Source: Erwinia aphidicola
Lineage (GTDB): Bacteria > Pseudomonadota > Gammaproteobacteria > Enterobacterales > Enterobacteriaceae
Assembly: GCF_014773485.1 (NCBI RefSeq)
Contig: NZ_JACXBP010000009.1
Coordinates: 124,001-188,000 of the forward strand
Length of the DNA stretch: 64,000 nucleotides
Reading direction: 5' to 3'
Program-made: the position numbers and the translations under genes
Shown here: positions 43,063-51,909 of the stretch, piece after piece
Position numbering within the stretch: position 1 is the stretch's first letter
How the letters are laid out: each line of letters starts with the position of its first letter
Notes under the pieces: generated by a model
Seen by the model: only the letters and a program-made list of their open reading frames with translations
Database searches by the model: none
Told to the model about the DNA's origin: nothing

Positions 43063-43140
43063 CCTGCTTTTTTAATTTCCCATGGGCAGTGAAAGACCAT
43101 CCTGATACGGTTGAGAGTAGGAACAGAATCGACGCCCACC

Positions 43141-43767
43141 TCAACCCTTAATCTCTTTCAAATATTTAAACACCGTTGCTCTTCCCAGCGACAGCACGTT
43201 CGCCACATAGTCGGCCGAGTGGCGCACGTTAAATATTCCCTGAGCGTAAAGCGCCGTCACCAGCGCTTTCTTGTCGCTGCGCGTCAGAATAGTCAGCGAG
43301 CTGTGGTTCTCGGCCAGCCACTGATGCACGGCGGTGTTTATCTTCTCCCGCCAGTCGTGCGCAAATAGCGGCGCAGGCTGGGGCTGCAGCTGGCTCATTG
43401 ACAGAAACGTCTCCAGCGCATTGCGCGCATCTTCCAGCATCGCGGTACTGAAGTTGATGCAGAAAATGTAGCCCGCACTGCCCGGCACGCTGGCGCGAAT
43501 GCTGACGGAGCGCATCTTTTTCCCGTCCCAGTTCAGTTGCTCGTAAGGCCCGGTCAGCGTATCGAGGTCGTTGAGCGTCAGCTGCTCCAGCCCGGCATCA
43601 TCGCCGATGCTGCGCCTCGACAGGTTATTCGCCAGATAGGCAATTTTACTGCTGGTGACATCGTGGATGGCCACTTCCACCATGGGGAAAAACAGCGCGG
43701 CAATACCGTCCGCTATCGCTGTCAGCGTGGCGAACTGCTGGCTTTCTGCTGTGCTTTGCTGGTTCAT
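43141..43767 (-). CDS. PAS (YheO-like) plus HTH regulator, DauR-like
   Basis: A 208-residue regulator with an N-terminal YheO-type PAS domain (about 10-120, including FFPMVEVAIHDVTSSKIAYL) and a C-terminal HTH_22 domain (ALYAQGIFNVRHSADYVANV, then SLGRATVFKYLKEIK). This family includes E. coli YheO and the D-arginine regulator DauR. The ATG at 43767 lies one base after the stop of the cyclodeaminase-like gene, so it is the third gene of that operon and probably controls it through the palindrome at 45688-45722. Confidence 0.85.
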   Translation of the reverse strand: MNQQSTAESQQFATLTAIADGIAALFFPMVEVAIHDVTSSKIAYLANNLSRRSIGDDAGLEQLTLNDLDTLTGPYEQLNWDGKKMRSVSIRASVPGSAGYIFCINFSTAMLEDARNALETFLSMSQLQPQPAPLFAHDWREKINTAVHQWLAENHSSLTILTRSDKKALVTALYAQGIFNVRHSADYVANVLSLGRATVFKYLKEIKG

Positions 43768-43768
43768 C

Positions 43769-44710
43769 TCAGGCCCCCATCTGCGCGAGAATGCTGGCGG
43801 AGATCTGCGCATCCTGCACCCCCAGCCCGGTCAGATCGGCGACGGTGATCGCCTCCGCCGCACGCTGATACTGCGTGCTATCGCTCAGCAGGCTGCCAAT
43901 CTCAATGATTTTTCCCGTGCGCTGTGCTGCGGGCAGATGGCAGAGCTCGCCATAGCTGCTGCACTGGGTAAGCGAGTCGACCAGCACGCAGGCGGCAGCG
44001 CCAACGATGGCGGCATCCAGCTCCTGTTTGCCCGGCGAGTCGGCACCCACGGCGGTGATATGCGTCCCCGGCCGGATCCACTCCCGGCGCAGCAGCGGCA
44101 CGGAGGAGGGGGTGGCGGTGACGATAATCGAGGCCGCGCGCGCCGCCTGTTCGGCCTCCAGCGTGGTAATGAGGTTGATATCGCAGTCAGCCAGCTGCTG
44201 GCGAATGCGCACCAGCGCGTTCTCACTGCGCCCCCAGATAATCACCTGGCGGCAGGCGGTCAGGGCCAGCAGCTGGCGCAGCTGCAGCTCGGCCTGTAAC
44301 CCGGTGCCGAAGATGGCGATCTGCTCAACCCGTTCTGGCAGCAGCAGTTCAGCGGCAATCCTTCCGGCCAGCGCGGTGCGCATCCCGGTCAGCCAGCCGT
44401 GGTCGTTTAGCAGGGCCAGCGGCTGCCCGGTTTGCGCGCTAAACAGCATATTTAGCCCGTCATTGCCCGGCAGGCCGAGGTCGCCGTTGCGGTAAAAGCC
44501 GCTGGAGACTTTGACGCAGAAGCTCTCTGAACCCTCCATCCACGCGGATTTAATACAGCAGTCGCCACCCGCCTGCGCAAACAGAAACTGCTGCGCCGGC
44601 GGCAGCTGAACGCGGCCTGCTGAAAAAGCGCGAAACCCCTCTTTGAGCTTTTCCAGCGCGTCCGCCTCATGGTAGTGCGCCTGAATCACCGCCTGCTCAA
44701 TAATCCTCAT
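43769..44710 (-). CDS. Ornithine cyclodeaminase/mu-crystallin family enzyme
   Basis: A 313-residue NAD(P)-dependent enzyme. AIFGTGLQAELQLRQLLAL (about 127-145) is the Rossmann dinucleotide motif, LTGMRTALAGRIAAELL lies before it and GADSPGKQELDA carries the catalytic Asp region. Family members include ornithine cyclodeaminase, pyrroline-2-carboxylate reductase and the EutC protein of ectoine catabolism. The ATG at 44710 overlaps the stop of the dehydratase gene by four bases. The pairing with a dehydratase suggests reduction or cyclisation of an imino or enamine product; the substrate is not known. Confidence 0.9.
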   Translation of the reverse strand: MRIIEQAVIQAHYHEADALEKLKEGFRAFSAGRVQLPPAQQFLFAQAGGDCCIKSAWMEGSESFCVKVSSGFYRNGDLGLPGNDGLNMLFSAQTGQPLALLNDHGWLTGMRTALAGRIAAELLLPERVEQIAIFGTGLQAELQLRQLLALTACRQVIIWGRSENALVRIRQQLADCDINLITTLEAEQAARAASIIVTATPSSVPLLRREWIRPGTHITAVGADSPGKQELDAAIVGAAACVLVDSLTQCSSYGELCHLPAAQRTGKIIEIGSLLSDSTQYQRAAEAITVADLTGLGVQDAQISASILAQMGA

Positions 44711-45672
44711 TGCACCGCCTCGCAGAACTTCTCCAGGGTGATGTTTTTGCCGCACAGGATCACCGCAACGCGCTTGCCGCGCCATTTTTCTGCCTGCTGC
44801 ATAAACGCCGCCATCGCCACGCCCGCCGCGCCTTCAACCATCCAGCGCTCGTAGCGCGCCAGCGTTTTCATCGCGGCTTTGATCTCCTTTTCGCTGACCT
44901 GCACGCACTCATCGACCACCTGCTGACAGATCGGGAAGGTGATGGTGCCAGGCTCCAAGCCACCGGCAGTGCCGTCGGACAGCGTCTCGTGCTCGGGCGG
45001 CTCAACGATTTCGCCCGCCGCGAGGGAAGCACACATCGCGACGGAGGCTGCAGGCCAGCAGCCAATAATGCGCGTCTGCGGCGACAGCGTTTTCATCACC
45101 GCGCCAATCCCGGAGATCAGCCCGCCGCCACCCACCGCGACAAAGACGGCGTCGAGCGGCGCTTCCTGCTCCAGCATTTCCAGCGCCACGGTGCCCTGGC
45201 CAGCAATCACCTGCGCGTCGTTATACGGGGAGACAAACGGAACGCCCTGTTCTGCGGCGGTACGCGCAGCGGCCAGCTCCACGCTCAGCGCGTCGCCCTC
45301 CAGCGTTACCACCCGGGCACCGTAGGAGGCAATGGCCTCCAGCTTAAGCGGAGACGCGGTTGCCGCCGCGTACACCGTCACCGGTATACCCGCCATCGCC
45401 CCGGCCAGCGCCATGCCCTGGCCGTGATTGCCGGATGAGGCAGTGATCACCCCCTGTGCGCGCTGCTGCGGCGAGAGCAGCCGCATCTTATTGCTCGCCC
45501 CTCTGAACTTGAACGAACCGGTATGCTGCAGATGTTCGCCTTTCAGGAACAGCTCGCAATGATACTGCGCAGAGAGTGCGTGGCTACGGTCGAGCGGCGT
45601 CACTTTTACCTGAGGGCGCAGTGCGGCGTGCGCCAGCTGGCTATCGTCGCAGAGTTGAGAGAGGGTCAGCAT
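44707..45672 (-). CDS. PLP-dependent threonine/serine dehydratase-family enzyme (EutB-like)
   Basis: A 321-residue fold-type II PLP enzyme. The PLP lysine lies in GSFKFRGASNKM (about 52-63), SSGNHGQGMALAGA binds phosphate and substrate (about 79-92), and AVGGGGLISGIG is the glycine loop near 173. There is no C-terminal ACT domain, so it is not biosynthetic IlvA. Relatives include catabolic threonine dehydratase, threo-3-hydroxyaspartate dehydratase, serine racemase and EutB. It is first in the three-gene operon with the cyclodeaminase-like gene and DauR-like regulator. Confidence 0.9.
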   Translation of the reverse strand: MLTLSQLCDDSQLAHAALRPQVKVTPLDRSHALSAQYHCELFLKGEHLQHTGSFKFRGASNKMRLLSPQQRAQGVITASSGNHGQGMALAGAMAGIPVTVYAAATASPLKLEAIASYGARVVTLEGDALSVELAAARTAAEQGVPFVSPYNDAQVIAGQGTVALEMLEQEAPLDAVFVAVGGGGLISGIGAVMKTLSPQTRIIGCWPAASVAMCASLAAGEIVEPPEHETLSDGTAGGLEPGTITFPICQQVVDECVQVSEKEIKAAMKTLARYERWMVEGAAGVAMAAFMQQAEKWRGKRVAVILCGKNITLEKFCEAVQ

Positions 45673-45687
45673 GATGGCATCCAGTAA

Positions 45688-45722
45688 GTGTATTTAAAGT
45701 CTATTATAGACATTTAGTACAC
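45688..45722. promoter_or_regulatory. 35-bp palindromic operator-like site
   Basis: The core GTCTATTATAGAC (45699-45711) is a perfect palindrome around a central T. Extending outward, GTGTA and TACAC-type ends pair with three mismatches in 17. It ends 16 bases before the dehydratase ATG, where it would overlap the promoter. The DauR-like product is the likely ligand. Confidence 0.6.
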
Positions 45723-45795
45723 ATCGATCCACTGTTCGTACTCGCGGCGCGGCGGGCGCAAAAGGCAGTCGCCCGGCAGCGGACCACTTACCGCC

Positions 45796-46818
45796 TTACT
45801 GGTAGGTCATGGTAAAGGTGGCATTGGCATCGGCTTTACCTGGCACAATCTGCGCCCCGGTCTGGATATAACGCGCCTTCAGCGGAATATTATACGCCCC
45901 GTCCGCGCTGGTGGTGGCAATCGTCATGCGGCTGCCGAGCGCGACTGGAGCACTGTTGTACAGCAGCTGTACGCCGACGCCGCTGGCGGCATCGCTGCCG
46001 AGATTATCCAGCTTCAGTACGCCGTTAGCGGCGTTTTCCGCGCCGGAGCTGCCCGGGCTGATAGTCATTTTGACATTGGTGGCGGCATCGCAGTTCAGGC
46101 CGATATTAAAGTCCGCATCGCCGCTGGTGCTGCCTACGCCGCTGAAGTCGGTATTTTTGGTTCTGCCCATCGTGACGGTAATATTCGGGTTGGTCACCGA
46201 GCACGCTACCGTCTGTACTGCTCCGCCGCCGATAGAAAAATGATAAATATTTGTCTCGCCGACCACGCTGGCCTGCGTCAGTGACCCGGTGGTCAACATA
46301 CCGGAGCCGGTAACCGAGGCGATTTTTACCAGTTCGAAGCGCACGCTGCCCCAGGTTCCGCCACACAGCCGCCAATAGTTGGTACCGGACACGCAGGCAA
46401 CGCCGTTAAGCTGGCGCGGGAGTGCACCCGTGCCGTAACGGCCGCTGGTTGAGCCCGCTCCGGGGGTAACGACACGCCATGCCAGCCCTGTAACGCCTGA
46501 GGCATAAAGCGTCTGGCCGCCGTAGCTTACCGGGGTAAGGGCACCGCCCGTACCCCACTGCGAACTGAATCCGCCGACGGTACATTCGATAAAGTTGCCG
46601 CGCGAGTTGAGTTCGTTGCGCGTATTGCTGTACACGATGCTCCCCACGGGGGCATCTCGCTGTACCACAATCGTTGGCAGGTTCATGGTGAAACCATCGG
46701 CAGCAGTATAGCGTGCATCAGTGATGCTACAGGACGCCATTGCTCCGTTGGAGGCAGCCAGTAAAGCAGCACAGCAAAGGAAGTGAGGCGTTAACACTTT
46801 TTTGAGCAAATTTTTCAT
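45796..46818 (-). CDS. Fimbrial tip adhesin (FimH-like two-domain)
   Basis: A 340-residue exported protein: signal peptide to about residue 28 (ending NGAMA-SC), an N-terminal receptor-binding-like domain (about 29-190, with CSITDA and a disulfide-rich CVSGTNYWRLCGG), then a pilin domain (about 200-340) beginning VACSVTNPNITV and ending DANATFTMTYQ, the donor-strand-accepting C-terminus. It is the last gene of the minus-strand operon, the usual place for the tip adhesin. The ligand is not predictable. Confidence 0.85.
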   Translation of the reverse strand: MKNLLKKVLTPHFLCCAALLAASNGAMASCSITDARYTAADGFTMNLPTIVVQRDAPVGSIVYSNTRNELNSRGNFIECTVGGFSSQWGTGGALTPVSYGGQTLYASGVTGLAWRVVTPGAGSTSGRYGTGALPRQLNGVACVSGTNYWRLCGGTWGSVRFELVKIASVTGSGMLTTGSLTQASVVGETNIYHFSIGGGAVQTVACSVTNPNITVTMGRTKNTDFSGVGSTSGDADFNIGLNCDAATNVKMTISPGSSGAENAANGVLKLDNLGSDAASGVGVQLLYNSAPVALGSRMTIATTSADGAYNIPLKARYIQTGAQIVPGKADANATFTMTYQ

Positions 46819-46842
46819 ATCAATACCTTAACGATGAGGCGA

Positions 46843-49392
46843 TCAGCGGCACTGGCCGTTGAGCGTTTGAATTCCGGTAACATTTTTCTCGCTGTTCAGG
46901 CGATAGGTGACGCGGCACTGGCGGTCAGCATTTTTGCCCCACTGCACCAGCAGCGTTCCCTGGTTCTGCATCCCGGCCAGATAGACCTGGCCGCCGTCAC
47001 CGACAATGCTGCTGCCCGCGTCACGATCGGCGTCATTCACTACCGTGGCACCGAACGGCACGGCTTTGCCATCAGCGCGGGTGAGGGTCATCAGCACACG
47101 CTGTCCGACCTGCGCCCGGTAATCTGTCCTGACCATCGCGCCGCGCGTCGGCACAGCGTTACGGGTGGTCTGCTGCAGGTCGACATCGTCCCGCAGGGTT
47201 TCAGTGTTTAGCGTGATGTCGTTGTTACGGAACGGCATCAGGTTAGGCACCAGCGCGTAGCCTCGATAATCGGTTTTGACCCCGGTCTGGTTGTTAACGC
47301 TGACGCCGCTGGCTCCCGGGACTTTCACCAGGCCAAAGGTTTCCCCCATGGTTTGCCCGGCGGTAATGCCGTCGGCATGCGCCACAATCGCGCCCTGCAC
47401 GCCGTAGTTCATGGTGCGCTGACCGCTGGCATAGCTGTAGCCGCCGTTGACCTCACCATAGGTGCCGCGATAGTTCATACCGGCGTAGCCGGAGCTGCCC
47501 TGGCCGTTGGCGGCATAGCCCTGCGACAGATTCCAGTTCAGGTTGTTATCTTCCAGCACCGTGCCGTTCAGGCCGACGGTATTTACCGTGCCGCGTGATT
47601 TGCTGCTGCTGACGTTGTAATTGGCATAGGTATTACCCATCCAGCGATTCAGCGGGATGCTCAGATTCAAAGAGACCACGCGATCGCGATCGTAGGTTTT
47701 ACTCAGGCCGCTGTCGGTGGTACCTGCGGACGTGGTGTTACGGTTCATCGCGTAGTTCAGGCCGTAGCTGATGCCGTTCCAGCTATTGTTGTAGCCCAGG
47801 TTCCATGATGAGGTCTTGCGGCTGTTGTTCCAGTAGCTTTCAGAGACTGCGCCAATTGACAGGTAGCCGCGTTCGTCGCCCAGGTCCTGGCTGAGCGTTA
47901 TCTCGGCACGATTACGCTTTCTATTGCTCAGCAGGGGGTTGGGATTATCGCTGTAGCTGTCCAGCACGTCCGCCAGGGTATAGAAGCCCTCTGTCGAATA
48001 GCGGTAACCGGCGATCGCCACGTTGGTGCCGGTTTCCGCCAGACTTTTGCTGTAGCGCAGTCGCCACGATTGCCCCTGGCGGCTCTCCCCCTCTTTGGGT
48101 TCCCCCCTGGAGTGGGTGAGATCGGCGGAAATTGCCCCAATTTCTCCGAGATTCTGCCCAACTCCGGCCGCCAGCGAGCGGTAGTGCTGGGCCGCCTGGA
48201 CTCCACCGTACAGCGTCATGCCCTTACCCAGGCCATAGATCGCCGTGCTCTGTGCAAATGCGGCGTTATCGACGCTGCGGTCATACGCGCGGTACTGTCC
48301 TCCGGTGACGCTGAAGCGCAGCCGGCCTTCACGTTGCAGGACCGGCAGTGAGGCATATGGCACCACCATATTTTGTTCGCTACCGTCGGCTTCTTTTACC
48401 GTAACGTACAGATCGCCGCTGCCGCCGGTCGGGAACATATCGGTGATTTCGAACGGACCAGCGGGCACGGTGGTCTGATAAATCAGGTAGCCGTTCTGAC
48501 GGATCAGCACCTGAGCGCTATTGCCGCGCGCAATGCCGCGCACTACCGGCGCATAGCCGCGCAGGCTCTCCGGCAGCATTTCATCGTCGGAAGCCAGTTG
48601 CGCTCCAGTGAACGGCACGCTATCAAACACGTCCGAAGGGGCCTGACTTTCACCCAGCGTGAGCTGACTTTTCAGTGGCACGATGCTGCGCTGCGCGTAG
48701 CTGTAGACGGTATCCCAGCGGTCCTCGCCACTGCTGTTGCGTGACCAGGTTGAGTAGTGGCGTACGCGCCATGGTCCGACATTTATTCCCGGGCGCAGGT
48801 TGAGATACTGGCTGTTACCGCTGCTGCTCTGCTGATTTTCCAGCTCGCTGGTGCCGCTAAAGCTGTAGTTTAACAGCGCCGCGTTAATGCCCTCATCCCA
48901 CTGGGAAGGGGGGACGTAGCCGCGAATGCGGGGGGTGACGGCTATCTGAGGCACCGACAGATTCAGGCGGTGTGCGCTGAAGACAAATTCTGCCGTCGCT
49001 TCCGCAATGGCGGCAAGGTCCACACAGCGCTCACCGGGCTTTTGCAGGTCGGGGAACTGATCCACTTTCACGCCGTACCGACGCAGTTCGTCCACGCTCA
49101 GGCAGGGCTGCAGCCCTCTGCTCTCCGTCTGAAAAAACACCACATCTCTGCTGTCGACCTTCTCATCGTTCAGCCAGATTTCGACGGGATAGCGGCCCGG
49201 TAGCTGCCCGCCGTTTTCGAATGCCGAGAGATCGGTTGCGGCAGTGCTTTCCCCCGGCTGCTCAAGCAGCGCAGGGTTGAAGTAGTCTTTGGCCTGTACC
49301 GACAGCGTCGGCAGCAGCAGGGCAATTGCCACCGCCAGATATGAGGGTTTCAGGTTGCCGCGGTATTTTTCAGTATGAGCAAGGGAGCGCAT
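46843..49392 (-). CDS. Fimbrial outer-membrane usher (FimD family)
   Basis: An 849-residue usher that catalyses pilus assembly and secretion. It has a signal peptide (about 1-34), an N-terminal chaperone-binding domain (YFNPALLEQPGE onward), a 24-strand barrel with an internal plug (about 230-320, including GYAPVVRGIARGNSAQVLIR), and C-terminal domains ending with cysteines in QCRVTYRLNSE and LNGQCR. Length is normal for the family. It lies 19 bases after the chaperone gene. Confidence 0.95.
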   Translation of the reverse strand: MRSLAHTEKYRGNLKPSYLAVAIALLLPTLSVQAKDYFNPALLEQPGESTAATDLSAFENGGQLPGRYPVEIWLNDEKVDSRDVVFFQTESRGLQPCLSVDELRRYGVKVDQFPDLQKPGERCVDLAAIAEATAEFVFSAHRLNLSVPQIAVTPRIRGYVPPSQWDEGINAALLNYSFSGTSELENQQSSSGNSQYLNLRPGINVGPWRVRHYSTWSRNSSGEDRWDTVYSYAQRSIVPLKSQLTLGESQAPSDVFDSVPFTGAQLASDDEMLPESLRGYAPVVRGIARGNSAQVLIRQNGYLIYQTTVPAGPFEITDMFPTGGSGDLYVTVKEADGSEQNMVVPYASLPVLQREGRLRFSVTGGQYRAYDRSVDNAAFAQSTAIYGLGKGMTLYGGVQAAQHYRSLAAGVGQNLGEIGAISADLTHSRGEPKEGESRQGQSWRLRYSKSLAETGTNVAIAGYRYSTEGFYTLADVLDSYSDNPNPLLSNRKRNRAEITLSQDLGDERGYLSIGAVSESYWNNSRKTSSWNLGYNNSWNGISYGLNYAMNRNTTSAGTTDSGLSKTYDRDRVVSLNLSIPLNRWMGNTYANYNVSSSKSRGTVNTVGLNGTVLEDNNLNWNLSQGYAANGQGSSGYAGMNYRGTYGEVNGGYSYASGQRTMNYGVQGAIVAHADGITAGQTMGETFGLVKVPGASGVSVNNQTGVKTDYRGYALVPNLMPFRNNDITLNTETLRDDVDLQQTTRNAVPTRGAMVRTDYRAQVGQRVLMTLTRADGKAVPFGATVVNDADRDAGSSIVGDGGQVYLAGMQNQGTLLVQWGKNADRQCRVTYRLNSEKNVTGIQTLNGQCR

Positions 49393-49411
49393 TGTTTTTT
49401 CCAGCCGAATC

Positions 49412-50095
49412 TTAGAAGGATGACTTGTGAGCAGCGCCGATCGCGCCGTAGTCGCTAATCACTTTCCACTCCACCTGACTACTGCTAACGGCAGCTGGCA
49501 GCGTAAAGCTGGCGGAGCTGCGTGGCGCAACATAGGTCACGTTGGCGAGCGCTTTGCCGCCCACGCTGATGGCATTGAAGTTGACGTAGTAAGGAGTCGG
49601 ATTATTTACGTTCAGCTTGTTGCCCTGGCGCGACCATTGCAGCTGCGCGCTGGCCTGGTCAGGCGTGCTCTCTTTCAGCGAAGCAGGGCGATAGATCAGC
49701 TTGATGCGTGTATTGACGGCGAGCTGCAATGTATTTTCCGCACGGTCTGGATCGGTCGTTGGGATCGATTTAATGTTCAGCCAGTAGAGCGTTTCGCGGT
49801 CCTGAGCTAAACCCGATGCGGCCTGCATCACGCGCAGCGTGTTCTTCTGTTTCGCGTCAAGGCGGAACAGCGGCGGGGTGACAATAAAACTGCTTTTGTC
49901 ACTCTGGCCCGCTTCGTTTTCCACCCACGACTGGATCAGATAAGGAGAGGCATCAGGATTTTCCAGGCTGATGGATGACTCTTTTTTTGCGCCGTCATAG
50001 ACGATACGCGTGCCGCCGATGATCACACCGGCATGGGCAATTCCGCTTCCTGCGAGTAAACCTGCTAACAGCAGAGAACAAAGTTTTGATTTCAC
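49412..50095 (-). CDS. Periplasmic fimbrial chaperone
   Basis: A 227-residue PapD/FimC-type chaperone with signal peptide (MKSKLCSLLLAGLLAGSGIA, cut after HA). GVIIGGTRIVYDGAKKESSI gives the G1/A1 region with the conserved Arg, YLIQSWVENE and FIVTPPLFRLDAKQKNTLRV are the PapD family signatures, and NPTPYYVNF lies in the second domain. It caps pilin subunits and hands them to the usher. Confidence 0.95.
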   Translation of the reverse strand: MKSKLCSLLLAGLLAGSGIAHAGVIIGGTRIVYDGAKKESSISLENPDASPYLIQSWVENEAGQSDKSSFIVTPPLFRLDAKQKNTLRVMQAASGLAQDRETLYWLNIKSIPTTDPDRAENTLQLAVNTRIKLIYRPASLKESTPDQASAQLQWSRQGNKLNVNNPTPYYVNFNAISVGGKALANVTYVAPRSSASFTLPAAVSSSQVEWKVISDYGAIGAAHKSSF

Positions 50096-50176
50096 AATCG
50101 TGACTCCTGAGGAAGTGAAAGCCGGCGTTAAGCCGGCTTTGCAGAAGGCTGCAGTACGCAGGGCACTGCTGGATAA

Positions 50177-50704
50177 TCAGTTGTAGATAACGCTGAAGGT
50201 GGCAACGGCATTTGCCGGACCCGCAGTTACCGGAACGGATTTAGCGACATAGGCCGCGTCGAATTTCAGGGTATTCGTTGTGCCCTGAGTCAGTGCTGTA
50301 GGCGTCGAACCGTAATAAAGTGGCAGCACCAGACCGGTAGCGGTACGGATCTGGATACCGACACCGGTTGCAGCACCCGGTACAGGCGACAGTGCCAGAG
50401 TGCTGGTATCGCCCTGATACGGGTTACCGTCGAATTTAACGCTGGCAGTGGTCACGCTGGCCGGGCAGGCGGTCAGATCAATCTGGAAAGACGTGGCGGC
50501 TGCGCGCTGGTTAACGGTAGCCAGCGCAGAGCTGCTCACCTGGCCCAGGGTTACCGTCTGGTTGGCGCTGGCTGGCGACACGGTGCAAGCAGCATCAATG
50601 ATTTCACCGTTGAACTGGATAGTGCCATCAGCTGCATTTGCAGTTGAAACTGCCGTGCCGCAAAAAACAGAAAATAACGCCAGAGCGTGAAGTTGCTTTT
50701 TCAT
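50177..50704 (-). CDS. Major fimbrial subunit (type 1 pilin family)
   Basis: A 175-residue pilin: signal peptide to about 24 (ending ANA-AD), an N-terminal strand (GTIQFNGEIIDAACTVSP), two cysteines in DAACTV and LTACPAS that form the pilin disulfide, and a C-terminal beta strand ending ATFSVIYN with the penultimate aromatic needed for chaperone binding. It is first in the operon and separated by 81 bases from the chaperone, a gap that often helps raise subunit expression. Confidence 0.95.
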   Translation of the reverse strand: MKKQLHALALFSVFCGTAVSTANAADGTIQFNGEIIDAACTVSPASANQTVTLGQVSSSALATVNQRAAATSFQIDLTACPASVTTASVKFDGNPYQGDTSTLALSPVPGAATGVGIQIRTATGLVLPLYYGSTPTALTQGTTNTLKFDAAYVAKSVPVTAGPANAVATFSVIYN

Positions 50705-51281
50705 GATTCAAATTCCTGTGGTCTGTTTTCAATAAGGGTTTTTATTTCATTGTTAATGGCCAGGCGATGTCTGGATTGTTGTAATGAAATAAATATCAAA
50801 AGCGTTCACTCACGTCATTTATTCATCTATGATGTATTTGAATGAGCCTGTTGAGTTATTCTTTTGCTGGGGATTACTATACCCTCGTGGATTTGATAAA
50901 CATTAGGGCGATGCGGCAAGCGCTGTCATCATATTCAGCGCTTAATGTCATCCATGGACTACATTGAAAGGGGGGGAGTCAGGGTAATCGATGTTGCAGA
51001 TGTGGGTTTGATAATGCTGTTTTGAAATTTAATTGTTTTTTATCAGTTGCTTATGAGTTGGCGTTTGTTTGATTTTTGTAGGGTATAATCAGCATGTGAC
51101 AATCAGGAAAAAAGAAAATCTTTGTCATCCTTCATGTTTTCTCGCACTGATTAAAAAGGTTTTAATATTCTGATTTAAGTTTTTGTTTTTTGGTTTAAAT
51201 AAAAAAACAACAATTTTATGTTGATTATTTTATCGTGCCTGTGCCAACCTTTATAGCGAGAAAACATTTAAAGGTACACCT
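50705..51281. promoter_or_regulatory. Divergent AT-rich control region, fimbriae and phosphorelay
   Basis: This 577-base gap is markedly more AT-rich than its neighbours. On the minus strand TATAGT (50876-50881) may be the fimbrial -10, implying a leader of about 165 bases. On the plus strand a perfect TATAAT lies at 51084-51089, about 190 bases before the response-regulator gene. TTGTTTTTT and AAAAAAACAA form an inverted repeat at about 51183-51212. No invertible-switch inverted repeats or recombinase gene were seen, so FimBE-type phase variation is not indicated. Confidence 0.5.
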
Positions 51282-51905
51282 ATGGCAAACGTAATTATAA
51301 TCGACGACCATCCAATGGCGCGTCTGGCTATCCGTATGTTATTGGAAAAAGACGGGCATACGATTCTTGCTGAGTCGGGTAATGGACTGGAAGCGTTCAA
51401 GCTGGCGCAGAAAATGCAGCCGGATATTATCGTTGTAGATTTGGATATTCCCGGACTTAGCGGAATTGAGCTAATTGAAAAACTCAATGCCTCAGAGTTT
51501 AAAGGCCGCATGCTGGTGCTGACCGGACGCGATGATGAGCACTATCTCAACCGCTGTATCAACATCGGTGCGGATGGCTTTATCGGCAAAGGCAATAACC
51601 TTGATGAACTGCGCGATGCGGTACGCACCGTGGTGCGCGGCTATGGCTATTTTCCGCTGCGGCGCCAGCCCGGCGTCTCGCGCAAGGCCCCGCCGAAAGA
51701 GCTGGAAGTGGTAACCCAGCTCTCCAGCCGTGAGCTTCAGGTATTGCGCTATCTGAGTCGCGGCATCCGGGTGATTGAGATCTCGGAGAAAATGCACATC
51801 AGCAATAAAACGGTCAGCACCTATAAATCCCGGCTGCTGACCAAGCTTCAGTTAAACAACACGCTGGAGCTGATCGATTTCGCCCGTCGGCATAACCTGG
51901 ATTAA
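51282..51905 (+). CDS. BvgA/EvgA-like response regulator 1
   Basis: A 207-residue NarL/FixJ-family regulator. The receiver domain (1-120) has the acidic pair D8/D9 and phospho-acceptor D53 in IIVVDLDIPG. The C-terminal LuxR-type HTH (about 145-205) reads LSSRELQVLRYLSRG, then EKMHISNKTVSTYKSRLLTK. It is strongly EvgA/BvgA-like. It precedes its likely partner kinase by four bases and is divergent from the fimbrial operon, a plausible target. Confidence 0.92.
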   Translation: MANVIIIDDHPMARLAIRMLLEKDGHTILAESGNGLEAFKLAQKMQPDIIVVDLDIPGLSGIELIEKLNASEFKGRMLVLTGRDDEHYLNRCINIGADGFIGKGNNLDELRDAVRTVVRGYGYFPLRRQPGVSRKAPPKELEVVTQLSSRELQVLRYLSRGIRVIEISEKMHISNKTVSTYKSRLLTKLQLNNTLELIDFARRHNLD

Positions 51906-51909
51906 TACG

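Noticed and set aside
50705..51281. Invertible phase-variation switch for the fimbriae
   Set aside because: No pair of inverted repeats suited to site-specific inversion and no recombinase gene nearby.
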